Shown: in pieces, positions 7,847 through 15,611 of the stretch | Layout of the letters: every line of letters begins with the position of its first letter | How positions within the stretch are numbered: the first letter of the stretch is position 1 | DNA from: Oscillospiraceae bacterium | Lineage (GTDB): Bacteria > Bacillota > Clostridia > Oscillospirales > Oscillospiraceae | DNA length: 43,033 nt | Assembly: GCA_017416685.1 (NCBI GenBank) | Contig: JAFQBN010000021.1 | Span: 1 to 43,033 of the forward strand | Direction of reading: 5' to 3' | The notes under the pieces: generated by a model | Seen by the model: only the letters and a program-made list of their open reading frames with translations | Told to the model about the DNA's origin: nothing | Databases searched by the model: none | Program-made: the position numbers and the translations under genes

Positions 7847-8525
7847 TCACACTGCAAGCGCGGCTATCCATTTGGTCGTTACCGTAGTTGACCGCGGCCG
7901 CAGCGAAAAAGTAATCGCCGTGTGCAACGAGGCCGGCGTTCCTCTGCACATGGTCAGTCTGGGACACGGCACCGCCAGAACGGAAATGCTGGACCTGCTT
8001 GGTCTTGGCGAAACCAGCAAGGACATTGTCCTCTCCCTCACGCAGGAGAGCAATCTGCACTCCCTGCTGGACCTGCTGGCCGACCGGATGAAAATGCGTT
8101 ATCCCGGCAAGGGCATCTCCTTTGCCATCCCTCTGAGCAGTGTCAGCGGCCGGATGTACCGCGCCCTGACCGAAACCGAAAATTCAGACACAGAAAGGAT
8201 GTCGACCAATATGGCCTGTCCCGGAAAATATGAACTTGTCGTTGCCCTTACCAACCGCGGCTACACCGACCTTATCATGGAGGCCGCCCGACAGGTGGGT
8301 GCCCCCGGCGGCACTGTGCTGAACACCCGCGGCCTCGGCTCGGAAGAGGTTGAGCAATTCCTCGGCATCTCCATTCAGGCCGAGAAGGAGCTTGTCTTCC
8401 TTGTTGTCCCCAGCGAAAAGCGTCAGGACATCATGCAGGCCATCAGCCACGAGGCAGGTCTGAAGACCCCGGCAAAGGGCATCGTGCTGTCCCTGCCTGT
8501 CAGCCACGCCATCGGCCTTGCCTGA
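7839..8525 (+). CDS. Tandem P-II-like signalling protein
   Basis: A 228-residue soluble protein made of two P-II/GlnB-like domains, residues about 8-105 and 128-225. The second half shows the beta-alpha-beta pattern best (YELVVALTNRG, then GTVLNTRGLGSEEV, then EKELVFLVVPSE); the first repeats it in divergent form (IHLVVTVVDRG, VSLGHGTARTEMLDLLGL). Stand-alone P-II proteins are about 112 residues and trimeric, so this looks like an internal duplication. Start ATG 7839 has AAGGAGG upstream and overlaps the DUF1538 stop, indicating coupled translation and probably direct control of that transporter. The uridylylated Tyr of GlnB is not apparent; the ligand is unknown. Confidence 0.82.
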   Translation: MNDHTASAAIHLVVTVVDRGRSEKVIAVCNEAGVPLHMVSLGHGTARTEMLDLLGLGETSKDIVLSLTQESNLHSLLDLLADRMKMRYPGKGISFAIPLSSVSGRMYRALTETENSDTERMSTNMACPGKYELVVALTNRGYTDLIMEAARQVGAPGGTVLNTRGLGSEEVEQFLGISIQAEKELVFLVVPSEKRQDIMQAISHEAGLKTPAKGIVLSLPVSHAIGLA

Positions 8526-8544
8526 GCCAGTACAGCAAAAGCAG

Positions 8545-8584
8545 AAAGGACCCCTGCCCGAAGTGATCGGGCAGGGGTCCTTTT
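8545..8584. terminator. Bidirectional terminator
   Basis: A perfect 17-bp stem (8545-8561 with 8567-8583) with a GC core CCCCTGCCCG, flanked by A and T runs. It lies between the convergent P-II-like gene and the PHP phosphatase gene and can serve both. Confidence 0.93.
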
Positions 8585-8586
8585 GT

Positions 8587-9297
8587 TCATGATGTAATAA
8601 GCTGCATTCCCCGCGCGAGGATTTCCTCCACAGCCTCTTGATCCATTTTTCGGCGCAGTCGTTCCACGCCCTCAGCCATGTTGGGTGCGCGGAAAGTCAG
8701 ATTGTGGCAATCGGAAGCCAGAACCACATTCCGCTCCCTCTCCACAAACCGGACCAATTTACGCCCCGCGATGGGCCCATGCAGCGCACCGGTACTGATC
8801 TGAATTGGAACACCCATACTTATGATCTCTTCCACAGCGGTTCTGCGCCCGGGCTGGAAATAACGCTCCAGATGGGCCAGTACGGGGGTAATCCCCTGAT
8901 TGAGCAGATTGTAAATGGTGTTCAGCACCTGATCGTTCCACCGGCTATGGGGCAGCTCCAGCAGCATATTGCGGGTGGAGCCGATGCAAAGCCTCTCCAG
9001 CTCCTCCCAATGTCGCATATTGGGCCGCCATGCCACCTCTGCCCCCAGTATCAGCCGGGGCAGCCGCTCCTGCTCTGCCGTGGGCAGCGCATCCACTGCC
9101 GCCTGCAGGCGCGCCATGGCACGTGATCTCCGGGTCAGAAAATGCTCCACGTTCTCCCGCTCACGGTAAAAGTGCGGGGTCAACACCACCACACGCACTC
9201 CCTGCTCCGCCTGCCTGCGCAGCATCGCCAGACTCAGCTCCGCCGTTGCGGCGCCATCGTCCATTCCGGGCAGAATGTGTGTATGAAGATCAATCAT
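8587..9297 (-). CDS. PHP-domain tyrosine-protein phosphatase, CpsB/YwqE type
   Basis: A 236-residue metal-dependent phosphatase that dephosphorylates the partner BY-kinase and thereby controls capsule or exopolysaccharide chain length. The metal-binding PHP motif DLHTHILPGMDDGA opens the protein; further ligands appear in TPHFYRE, VLAHLERY and LASDCHN. I start at ATG 9297 (MIDLHTH), which is where the family begins and gives an eight-base overlap with the kinase gene; a longer reading upstream runs through the kinase gene out of frame and has no phosphatase homology. Third gene of the three-gene operon. It is followed by a terminator rather than glycosyltransferases. Confidence 0.92.
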   Translation of the reverse strand: MIDLHTHILPGMDDGAATAELSLAMLRRQAEQGVRVVVLTPHFYRERENVEHFLTRRSRAMARLQAAVDALPTAEQERLPRLILGAEVAWRPNMRHWEELERLCIGSTRNMLLELPHSRWNDQVLNTIYNLLNQGITPVLAHLERYFQPGRRTAVEEIISMGVPIQISTGALHGPIAGRKLVRFVERERNVVLASDCHNLTFRAPNMAEGVERLRRKMDQEAVEEILARGMQLITS

Positions 9298-10141
9298 CGG
9301 CTTCTTCGTCGGCATCCGCCTCGTAGGCCTTGGCAATGGCGGCATGATAACCGTACTTGCCGTAACCGTACTTGCCGTAACCGTACTTGCCGTAACCGTA
9401 TTTCTTGTAGCTGTAATAGCGCTTATAACGCTTCTTGCTGTAGCCATAGTAAGATCGGTCACGCTCCAGACCATTGAGTACGAAGCCAAGCACCTTGATC
9501 TTGGCGTATTCCAACTGATCCAGCGCCCGGGTAACGGCGCCGCGCTCGGACTGGTTGGCACGGACCAGGAACACCACGCCATCGCTGTTAGGTGCCACAA
9601 CCAGCGCATCCGTAACCATGTTTACGGGCGGGGAGTCGATAAAGACGTAATCGTAGCGGCTGCGCAGTTCCTCCAAAAGGGTCTGCATGCGGGAGGAACC
9701 CAAAAGTTCGGAGGGGTTGGGGGGAATACTGCCGGCCAAAATCACATCCAGACCGCTTTTATCGGTGTGGATGATGGCCTGGTCCAGCAGGCTGGGGTCC
9801 AGCAGCAGGTTGCTCATGCCCACCTTATTGCCCAGCTGCAGCAGACGCGCCAGCTTGGGGCGGCGCATATCGCAGTCGATGATCAGCACCTTGCAGTCGG
9901 TCATGGCATAGGAGATGGCCAGATTGATGGCAGTCGTACTCTTACCCTCGCTCTGCAGGGCAGAGGTGAGCACCACGACCTTGCTCTTGCTGTCACCGGT
10001 CAAAGCGAAGGACACGTTGGTACGCAGTGCCTTATATGCCTCACGCACAAAGAAGTTACTGTCAGGGGTAAGCAGGTTCTTGCGTGCCTCTTCGATCTGC
10101 CGGTTTCTGAGCTGTTCCAGATTCTTTTTGTTGCCCAGCAT
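9290..10141 (-). CDS. Bacterial tyrosine kinase (BY-kinase), CpsD/CapB type
   Basis: A 283-residue cytoplasmic autokinase of the polysaccharide copolymerase system. Walker A is ALQSEGKSTT (61-70), Walker A' VLIIDCDMRRP (85-95) and Walker B YVFIDSPP (165-172). The C terminus carries the autophosphorylated Tyr cluster, here unusually long: YYGYSKKRYKRYYSYK then four KYGYG/H units (about 231-265), encoded by a 15-bp tandem repeat. An acidic tail closes the protein. Its membrane partner is encoded immediately upstream (TAATG overlap of one base), the usual split arrangement in Bacillota. The phosphatase that reverses the modification follows with an eight-base overlap. Confidence 0.94.
   Translation of the reverse strand: MLGNKKNLEQLRNRQIEEARKNLLTPDSNFFVREAYKALRTNVSFALTGDSKSKVVVLTSALQSEGKSTTAINLAISYAMTDCKVLIIDCDMRRPKLARLLQLGNKVGMSNLLLDPSLLDQAIIHTDKSGLDVILAGSIPPNPSELLGSSRMQTLLEELRSRYDYVFIDSPPVNMVTDALVVAPNSDGVVFLVRANQSERGAVTRALDQLEYAKIKVLGFVLNGLERDRSYYGYSKKRYKRYYSYKKYGYGKYGYGKYGYGKYGYHAAIAKAYEADADEEADD
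9346..9403 (-). repeat. 15-bp tandem repeat coding for KYGYG units
   Basis: About four copies of a 15-base unit (GCCGTAACCGTACTT on the + strand, from 9359, 9374 and 9389, plus a partial copy at 9346) inside the kinase gene. Copies are nearly identical, so copy number may vary by slippage without breaking the frame. Not a CRISPR: there are no spacers. Confidence 0.9.
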
Positions 10142-10887
10142 TATGCCTGCGCCCCCTTTTCTTTGGTCTTCTTGGTCTCGGATCCTTTGGTTTCCTCAAC
10201 CATAAACTCCGGGATCTGTCCCAGCACGGGATACTTGGAAATAGCGTTCAGATCCTCTTCATCCTTGATGCGCACATCCAGCAGGTACATCAGCGCGACG
10301 ATCAGAATCGCGAGCATGCTGCCCATGATGCCGCCCAGCACGATATTGCGTTGAATGTTGGGCGAGTAGGGGGCCTTGGCCAGCTTGGGCTGGTCCACTA
10401 CTTTGGTAGAGCTTCCCTCAACGATGGTAGTCAGATGGTCGGGCATGACCTCCTCCGCCGCCCGGGCAATACGCAGGGCCACAACGGGATTGGTGTGGCT
10501 GACGCTGACGCGGAACAGGACCGTCTCGGTCACCTGCTGGGCAGACATGCAGCTGCGCACCTGTGCAGCAGACAGACCGCCGGCCTGCTGACCCACCTTC
10601 TCCAGTACGGTATCGGTGGAGATGATGCCAATATAGGTGTTGACCAACTGCTCGGCCGCAGACAGGCTGGAACTGGAAATGTAATTGACCTGCTCATAGC
10701 CCTCCGCATTGTTGACGTAGAACGTTACTGTCGAGCGGTACTTAGGCGCGATCAATTTCGCAGTAAACAGTCCGGCGGCGGTAGCGGCAAGAATCGCACA
10801 CAGCACGATCAGCCACCACTTATCCAGACACGCAAAGACAAGCTTGCGAATATTGATTTCGATTCCTTCTCTTCTTTCAGTATCCAA
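10141..10887 (-). CDS. Polysaccharide copolymerase membrane protein (Wzz/YveK family)
   Basis: A 248-residue protein with two membrane helices (about residues 18-40 and 173-195) flanking an extracellular domain, the layout of Wzz/CapA-type chain-length regulators that activate a separate BY-kinase. After the second helix comes a cytoplasmic tail (LDVRIKDEEDLNAISKYPVLGQIPE) of the type that contacts the kinase. The start is TTG at 10887, with AAAGG about 11 bases upstream; in-frame ATG alternatives are absent because a stop codon lies just before it. First gene of the operon, read from a TTGCAA-16-TATAAT promoter, and joined to the kinase by a one-base TAATG overlap. Confidence 0.88.
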   Translation of the reverse strand: MDTERREGIEINIRKLVFACLDKWWLIVLCAILAATAAGLFTAKLIAPKYRSTVTFYVNNAEGYEQVNYISSSSLSAAEQLVNTYIGIISTDTVLEKVGQQAGGLSAAQVRSCMSAQQVTETVLFRVSVSHTNPVVALRIARAAEEVMPDHLTTIVEGSSTKVVDQPKLAKAPYSPNIQRNIVLGGIMGSMLAILIVALMYLLDVRIKDEEDLNAISKYPVLGQIPEFMVEETKGSETKKTKEKGAQA

Positions 10888-10961
10888 TTATGTCACGCCT
10901 TTCACACATACTTTGAATTCATAAATGCCGCAACACGACATAATACCACAGTATTGTATCC

Positions 10962-10989
10962 ATTATACAACAAATAAATTATTTTGCAA
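10962..10989 (-). promoter_or_regulatory. Sigma-A promoter of the tyrosine kinase operon
   Basis: On the - strand TTGCAA (10984-10989), 16 bases, perfect TATAAT (10962-10967). A second possible -10 (TATTAT) lies about 25 bases further downstream. The leader of roughly 70 bases has no obvious terminator. Confidence 0.75.
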
Positions 10990-11012
10990 GAGTTTACCCG
11001 TTTTTTCCTTAT

Positions 11013-11052
11013 TAAAAGAAAATGACCGGACCGCAGATGCGGTCCGGTCATT
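11013..11052 (-). terminator. Terminator of carAB
   Basis: A perfect 14-bp stem (11021-11034 with 11039-11052; core GACCGGACCGC) followed on the - strand by TTTTCTTTT. It begins nine bases after the carB stop. Confidence 0.95.
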
Positions 11053-11061
11053 CTTTGTCGA

Positions 11062-14000
11062 TCAGATCTTGGTGATATCGATGGGGGTCAGTTCTTCGCT
11101 GCGGCTCTGCTGGCGGACGGTCAGCAGGGCTCTGGCAGTATCGATTGCGGTGACACAGCCCACGGAATGCTCCACCGCACTGCGGCGGATCTTAAATCCG
11201 TCGGTGTCCTGCTTGCGTCCCTTGGTGGGGGTGTTGATGATCAGGTCCACAGTACCGGATGCGATCATGTCCAGAATGTTGGGGTGGGCCTGAGACACGC
11301 GGTTGACCCGCTTGCAGTCCACGCCCGCCTCGGTCAGCACATCGCAGGTGCCGGAGGTGGCGTACAGTTCCACACCCATCTCCTCAAAGCCGCGGGCAAT
11401 GGGAACGATCTCCTTTTTGTCCTCGTCCTTGACGGTGATGATGATGCGGCCGCCGCGCTTGGGAGCGCGCATGCCGGAACCCTTGAACGCCTTCAGCAGG
11501 GCCTGGGGATAGGTTTCGGCCAGACCCAGCACCTCACCGGTGGACTTCATTTCGGGGCCAAGTCCGGTGTCCACGTCGGTCAGCTTCTCAAAGGAGAACA
11601 CGGGGGCCTTGACGGCGTAGTAGTCGGCCTCCTTATAAATGCCGGTGCCGTAACCCAGATCCTTCAGCTTCTGACCCAGCATGACCTTGGTGGCAAGGTC
11701 GATGATGGGTACGCCGGTGACCTTGGAGATATAGGGAATGGTGCGGGAGGAACGGGGATTGACCTCGATAACGTAGATATCGTCGTTATAGAGGATATAC
11801 TGGGCATTGATCAGGCCGATAACACCCAGATGCTTGGCCATGTTGCGGGTGTGCTTCAGGATCAGCTCACGGTGCTTGTCCTCCAGATTCAGGGGAGGAT
11901 ACACGGCGATGGAGTCACCGGAGTGCACACCGGCACGCTCCACGTGTTCCATGATGCCGGGGATGAGGAGGTCCTCACCGTCAAACACGCCGTCCACTTC
12001 CAGCTCACGGCCCATCAGGTACTTATCCACCAGAATGGGGTGTTCCTGAACGGTCATGTTGATGATCTTCATGAACTCCTCGATGTTGCGGTCGGAGTAG
12101 GCGATCTCCATACCCTGACCGCCCAGCACGTAGGAGGGGCGCACCAGCACGGGGTAACCCAGCTCGTGGGCGGCATCCAGCGCCTCCTGAGTGGTGAAGA
12201 TGGTGCGGCCCTTGGCACGGGGAATATCGCACTTTTCCAGAATTTCGTCAAAGCGCTCCCGGTCCTCGGCGGCATCCACGCCGTCGGAGGAAGTACCCAG
12301 AATGCGCACGCCCATGTCGGTCAGAGCCTTTGCCAGCTTGATGGCGGTCTGGCCGCCGAACTGGACCACAGCGCCCCAGGGCTTCTCCTGCTCCACGATG
12401 TTCTGCACGTCCTCGGCGGTCAGCGGCTCGAAGTACAGCTTGTCCGCCACGTCGAAGTCGGTGGAAACGGTCTCGGGGTTGTTGTTGACGATGATGGTCT
12501 CGTAACCCAGACGGCGGAAGGCCCACACAGAGTGGACGGAGCAGTAGTCAAACTCGATACCCTGTCCGATTCGGATGGGACCGGAGCCGAGGACCAGCAC
12601 CTTTTTCTTGTCGCCGGTATCCACGGCCTCGTTCTCACCGTCGTAGGTGGAGTAGTAATAGGGGGTCTTGGCGTCGAACTCGGCGGCGCAGGTGTCAACC
12701 ATCTTGAAGGAGGGAATGATGCCGTAGCTTTCCCGCAGGGCCTTGACCTCCTCCTGCTTCATGCCGCACAGAGTGCCGATATAGCTGTCGGCAAAGCACA
12801 TCTCCTTGGCCTGCTTCATAAGGTCCGCATCGGGCGCGCCCTTGCAGGCCTTCAGCGCCTCTTCCATGTCGATGATGCGCTTGAAACCGTCCAGGAACCA
12901 GATGTCCATCTTGGTGATGTGGTTGATCTTCTGGGGGGAGAAGCCGCGGCGCAGAGCCTCGGCCACCACGAACAGCCGCTCGTCGGTGACGTTGACCAGC
13001 ATATCCTCGATCTCGTCGGTGTACAGGCCCTCAAGCTTGTCCAGCTTCAGGGCGCGCACGTTCAGCTCCAGAGAGCGGATGGCCTTCATCAGGGCGCCCT
13101 CGAAGGAGTTGGCAATGGCCATGACCTCGCCGGTGGCCTTCATCTGGGTGCCCAGAGTGCGGCTGGCGGTGGTGAACTTGTCAAAGGGCAGGCGGGGGAT
13201 CTTCAGCACGCAGTAGTCGATGGTGGGCTCGAAACAGGCCATGGTGGTGCCGGTGACCGCGTTGGTGATCTCGTCCAGAGTGTAGCCCAAAGCCACCTTG
13301 GCCGCCACCTTGGCGATGGGATAGCCGGTGGCCTTGGAGGCCAGGGCGGAGGAACGGGACACGCGGGGGTTGACCTCGATGACCGCGTACTCAAAGCTGT
13401 CGGGATTCAGGGCAAACTGGCAGTTACAGCCGCCCTCGATCTCCAGGGCGTTGATGATGTCCAGGGCCGCAGAGCGCAGCATCTGATATTCCTTGGGAGC
13501 CAGCGTCTGAGTGGGAGCCACCACGATGGAGTCGCCGGTGTGGACACCCACGGGGTCGATATTCTCCATGGAGCAGATGGTGATGGCGTTGCCGGCGCTG
13601 TCGCGCATGACCTCGAACTCGATCTCCTTCCAGCCGGAGATGCATCGCTCGATCAGCACCTGACCCACACGGGACAGGTTGATGCCGCGGTCGGAGATCT
13701 CCTCCAGAGAGGCCCGGTCATAGGCAATGCCGCCGCCGGTGCCGCCCAAGGTATAGGCGGGACGGACGATGACGGGGTAACCGATGGACTCGGCAAATTC
13801 AACGGCATCGGCCACACTCTCCACCACCAGAGAGGTCACGCAGGGCTGACCGATGGACTCCATACAGTCCTTGAAGCCCTGACGGTCCTCGGCCTTGTGG
13901 ATGGACTCGGGGCTGGTACCCAGCAGGCGGATGCCGTACTTTTCCAGCGTACCGTTTTCATACAGGGCCATGCCCATGTTCAGGCCGGTCTGACCGCCCA

Positions 14001-14268
14001 GGTTGGGCAGCAGGGCGTCGGGACGCTCTTTCTCAATGATCTGGGTGATGGAGGGGATGTTCAGCGGCTCGATATACACATGGTCGGCAATATCCTTGTC
14101 GGTCATGATAGTGGCGGGGTTGGAGTTGACCAGAACGACTTCCAGTCCCTCCTCCTTCAGGGCGCGGCAGGCCTGAGTGCCGGCGTAGTCAAACTCGGCA
14201 GCCTGACCGATGACGATAGGGCCGGAGCCAAGAACAAGAACCTTCTTAATGTCAGCATATCTGGGCAT
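11062..14268 (-). CDS. carB: Carbamoyl phosphate synthase large subunit
   Basis: A 1068-residue enzyme of normal length that makes carbamoyl phosphate from bicarbonate, ammonia and two ATP for pyrimidine and arginine synthesis. The two homologous ATP-grasp halves are evident: each begins with a VLVLGSGPI(V/R)IGQ nucleotide-binding segment (near residues 10 and 560) and contains VRPxYxLGG and EVNPRxSR motifs. The C-terminal MGS-like allosteric domain (about 935-1068) includes ELYATSGTCDVL and IINTPTKGRKQDTDG. The start overlaps the carA stop by one base (TAATG). Its normal ammonia donor would be glutamine hydrolysed by CarA, which here appears to lack the catalytic Cys, so the pair may use free ammonia. 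Confidence 0.97.
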   Translation of the reverse strand: MPRYADIKKVLVLGSGPIVIGQAAEFDYAGTQACRALKEEGLEVVLVNSNPATIMTDKDIADHVYIEPLNIPSITQIIEKERPDALLPNLGGQTGLNMGMALYENGTLEKYGIRLLGTSPESIHKAEDRQGFKDCMESIGQPCVTSLVVESVADAVEFAESIGYPVIVRPAYTLGGTGGGIAYDRASLEEISDRGINLSRVGQVLIERCISGWKEIEFEVMRDSAGNAITICSMENIDPVGVHTGDSIVVAPTQTLAPKEYQMLRSAALDIINALEIEGGCNCQFALNPDSFEYAVIEVNPRVSRSSALASKATGYPIAKVAAKVALGYTLDEITNAVTGTTMACFEPTIDYCVLKIPRLPFDKFTTASRTLGTQMKATGEVMAIANSFEGALMKAIRSLELNVRALKLDKLEGLYTDEIEDMLVNVTDERLFVVAEALRRGFSPQKINHITKMDIWFLDGFKRIIDMEEALKACKGAPDADLMKQAKEMCFADSYIGTLCGMKQEEVKALRESYGIIPSFKMVDTCAAEFDAKTPYYYSTYDGENEAVDTGDKKKVLVLGSGPIRIGQGIEFDYCSVHSVWAFRRLGYETIIVNNNPETVSTDFDVADKLYFEPLTAEDVQNIVEQEKPWGAVVQFGGQTAIKLAKALTDMGVRILGTSSDGVDAAEDRERFDEILEKCDIPRAKGRTIFTTQEALDAAHELGYPVLVRPSYVLGGQGMEIAYSDRNIEEFMKIINMTVQEHPILVDKYLMGRELEVDGVFDGEDLLIPGIMEHVERAGVHSGDSIAVYPPLNLEDKHRELILKHTRNMAKHLGVIGLINAQYILYNDDIYVIEVNPRSSRTIPYISKVTGVPIIDLATKVMLGQKLKDLGYGTGIYKEADYYAVKAPVFSFEKLTDVDTGLGPEMKSTGEVLGLAETYPQALLKAFKGSGMRAPKRGGRIIITVKDEDKKEIVPIARGFEEMGVELYATSGTCDVLTEAGVDCKRVNRVSQAHPNILDMIASGTVDLIINTPTKGRKQDTDGFKIRRSAVEHSVGCVTAIDTARALLTVRQQSRSEELTPIDITKI

Positions 14269-15350
14269 TACTTGGCACCTCCCATAATCTCAACAACGCG
14301 GTCAAAGACGTACTTCACTTCCATGGGGCCGGTATTGCCCTCGGGATGATACTGCATGGTAAAGCAGTTGGCGCGCTTGTACTTCAGACCTTCCACGCTG
14401 CCGTCGTTGACATTGACGTGGCTGACCTCGGCGATTTTGGCGTCCACGCTGTCGCCGGCCACGGCGTAGCCGTGATTCTGGCTGGTGATGAACACCTTGC
14501 CCTTTTCCAGATCGCGGACGGGGATGTTGCCGCCCCGGTGGCCGTAGGGCAGCTTTTCCACTCTGGCACCGGTGGCAAGGGCAAGCAGCTGGTGGCCCAG
14601 ACCGAAGCCGAACAGGGGCAGGTCGCTTTCATAGAGCTTGTTTACCTGCTCAATGACGGCGGCGTTCTCATTGGGGTCGCCGGGACCGGGAGACAGCACT
14701 ACGCCGTCATAGCCGCCGGCGAGAATGTCGGCCGCGGAAGTGTCCGCAGGCAGCACAGTCACTTTGCAGCCGCGACCGGTCAGGCAGGCGATGATGCTGT
14801 TGGCCACGCCGCAGTCCAGCACGGCAGTGTGGCAGCGCTGCTCCCCCTCGGCGGGGATGACCTTGGCCTGCTTGCAGGTGACCTCCGCTACCTTTCCGGT
14901 AACCTTATGAGCGCGGAGCTTGTCCATCACCTGGGCAACATTAAAATGCTCCGCACAGGTGAGCATAGCCATCATGCTCCCCTGATTGCGGAGTATTCTC
15001 GTCAGGGCGCGGGTGTCAACACCCTGCACGCCTGCAATATTATTCTGTTTCAGATAGGTATTCAGGTCACCCTGGCAGCGGAAGTTGCTGCCCCGGTCGG
15101 ACAGGTGACGGACCACGATGGCCTCCACCCAGGTGCGGTCGGACTCCACGTCCTCGTCATTGACACCGTAGTTGCCAATGAGGGGATAGGACATGACCAC
15201 GCCCTGTCCGGCGTAGGAGGGGTCGGTCAACAGTTCCTGATAACCGGTCATAGAAGTGTTGAACACCAGCTCACAGATCTTTTCTTCCGTGCTGCCGATG
15301 CTGGTTCCGGTAAACACGCTGCCGTTTTCCAGAATCAATGTCGCTTTCAT
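14268..15350 (-). CDS. carA: Carbamoyl phosphate synthase small subunit with Cys-to-Gly change at the active site
   Basis: A 360-residue class I glutamine amidotransferase subunit. The N-terminal CPSase domain is intact (ILENGSVFTG, FNTSMTGYQE, VQGVDTRALTR). The C-terminal amidotransferase domain keeps LSPGPGDP and the His335/Glu337 pair (QYHPEGNTGP), but the nucleophile motif, GICLGHQ in E. coli, reads GFGLGHQ: Gly250 (codon GGT, 14601-14603) stands where Cys must attack glutamine. Glutaminase activity should be lost, and ammonia would have to be the nitrogen source. I start at ATG 15350, ten bases after AAAGGCGG; ATG 15359 would be too close to that site. A consensus promoter and attenuator-like hairpin precede the gene. 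Confidence 0.95.
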   Translation of the reverse strand: MKATLILENGSVFTGTSIGSTEEKICELVFNTSMTGYQELLTDPSYAGQGVVMSYPLIGNYGVNDEDVESDRTWVEAIVVRHLSDRGSNFRCQGDLNTYLKQNNIAGVQGVDTRALTRILRNQGSMMAMLTCAEHFNVAQVMDKLRAHKVTGKVAEVTCKQAKVIPAEGEQRCHTAVLDCGVANSIIACLTGRGCKVTVLPADTSAADILAGGYDGVVLSPGPGDPNENAAVIEQVNKLYESDLPLFGFGLGHQLLALATGARVEKLPYGHRGGNIPVRDLEKGKVFITSQNHGYAVAGDSVDAKIAEVSHVNVNDGSVEGLKYKRANCFTMQYHPEGNTGPMEVKYVFDRVVEIMGGAK

Positions 15351-15391
15351 ACTGTGCATCCCGCCTTTCGTTCCATTCCACGCTTGTCTTG

Positions 15392-15449
15392 AAAAAAGGG
15401 AGTGACCGCGCGCATCCATCATCCATCCGGATGGCGCGTAGTAACTCCC
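15392..15449 (-). promoter_or_regulatory. Attenuator-like terminator hairpin in the carAB leader
   Basis: On the - strand GGGAGT (5' arm, complement of 15444-15449) pairs with ACTCCC (complement of 15398-15403), and an inner CGCGCCATCC-type stem pairs with one bulge; six T follow (15392-15397). It lies between the promoter (start near 15458) and the carA ATG, so unmodified it would stop transcription before the gene. No PyrR-binding consensus is apparent, so the sensing mechanism is open. Confidence 0.6.
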
Positions 15450-15464
15450 GAGTTCGTTCAGTAT

Positions 15465-15493
15465 ATTGTATCGAAAAACCGGACAAATTGCAA
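15465..15493 (-). promoter_or_regulatory. Sigma-A promoter of carAB
   Basis: On the - strand TTGCAA (15488-15493), exactly 17 bases, TACAAT (15465-15470). Predicted start near 15458, about 108 bases before the carA ATG. Confidence 0.8.
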
Positions 15494-15611
15494 GAGCTTG
15501 TCCCCTCTTTTTTTGCTGTTTTTCAATTCCGTATAATTACCCAAAACCCACCGGCATATTTCGCCCACAAAACGGCATAATAACCGCATCACCGCCGAAA
15601 GGAGCCTGCCC

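Noticed and set aside
9346-9403. Tandem repeat as a possible CRISPR
   Set aside because: Units are directly adjacent with no spacers and lie in frame inside the kinase gene.
11167-14349. A 1060-codon open frame on the + strand opposite carB
   Set aside because: It mirrors carB almost exactly, has low-complexity His/Gly/Asp/Val-rich sequence without domains, and no ribosome site. It is a codon-bias shadow of a GC-rich gene.
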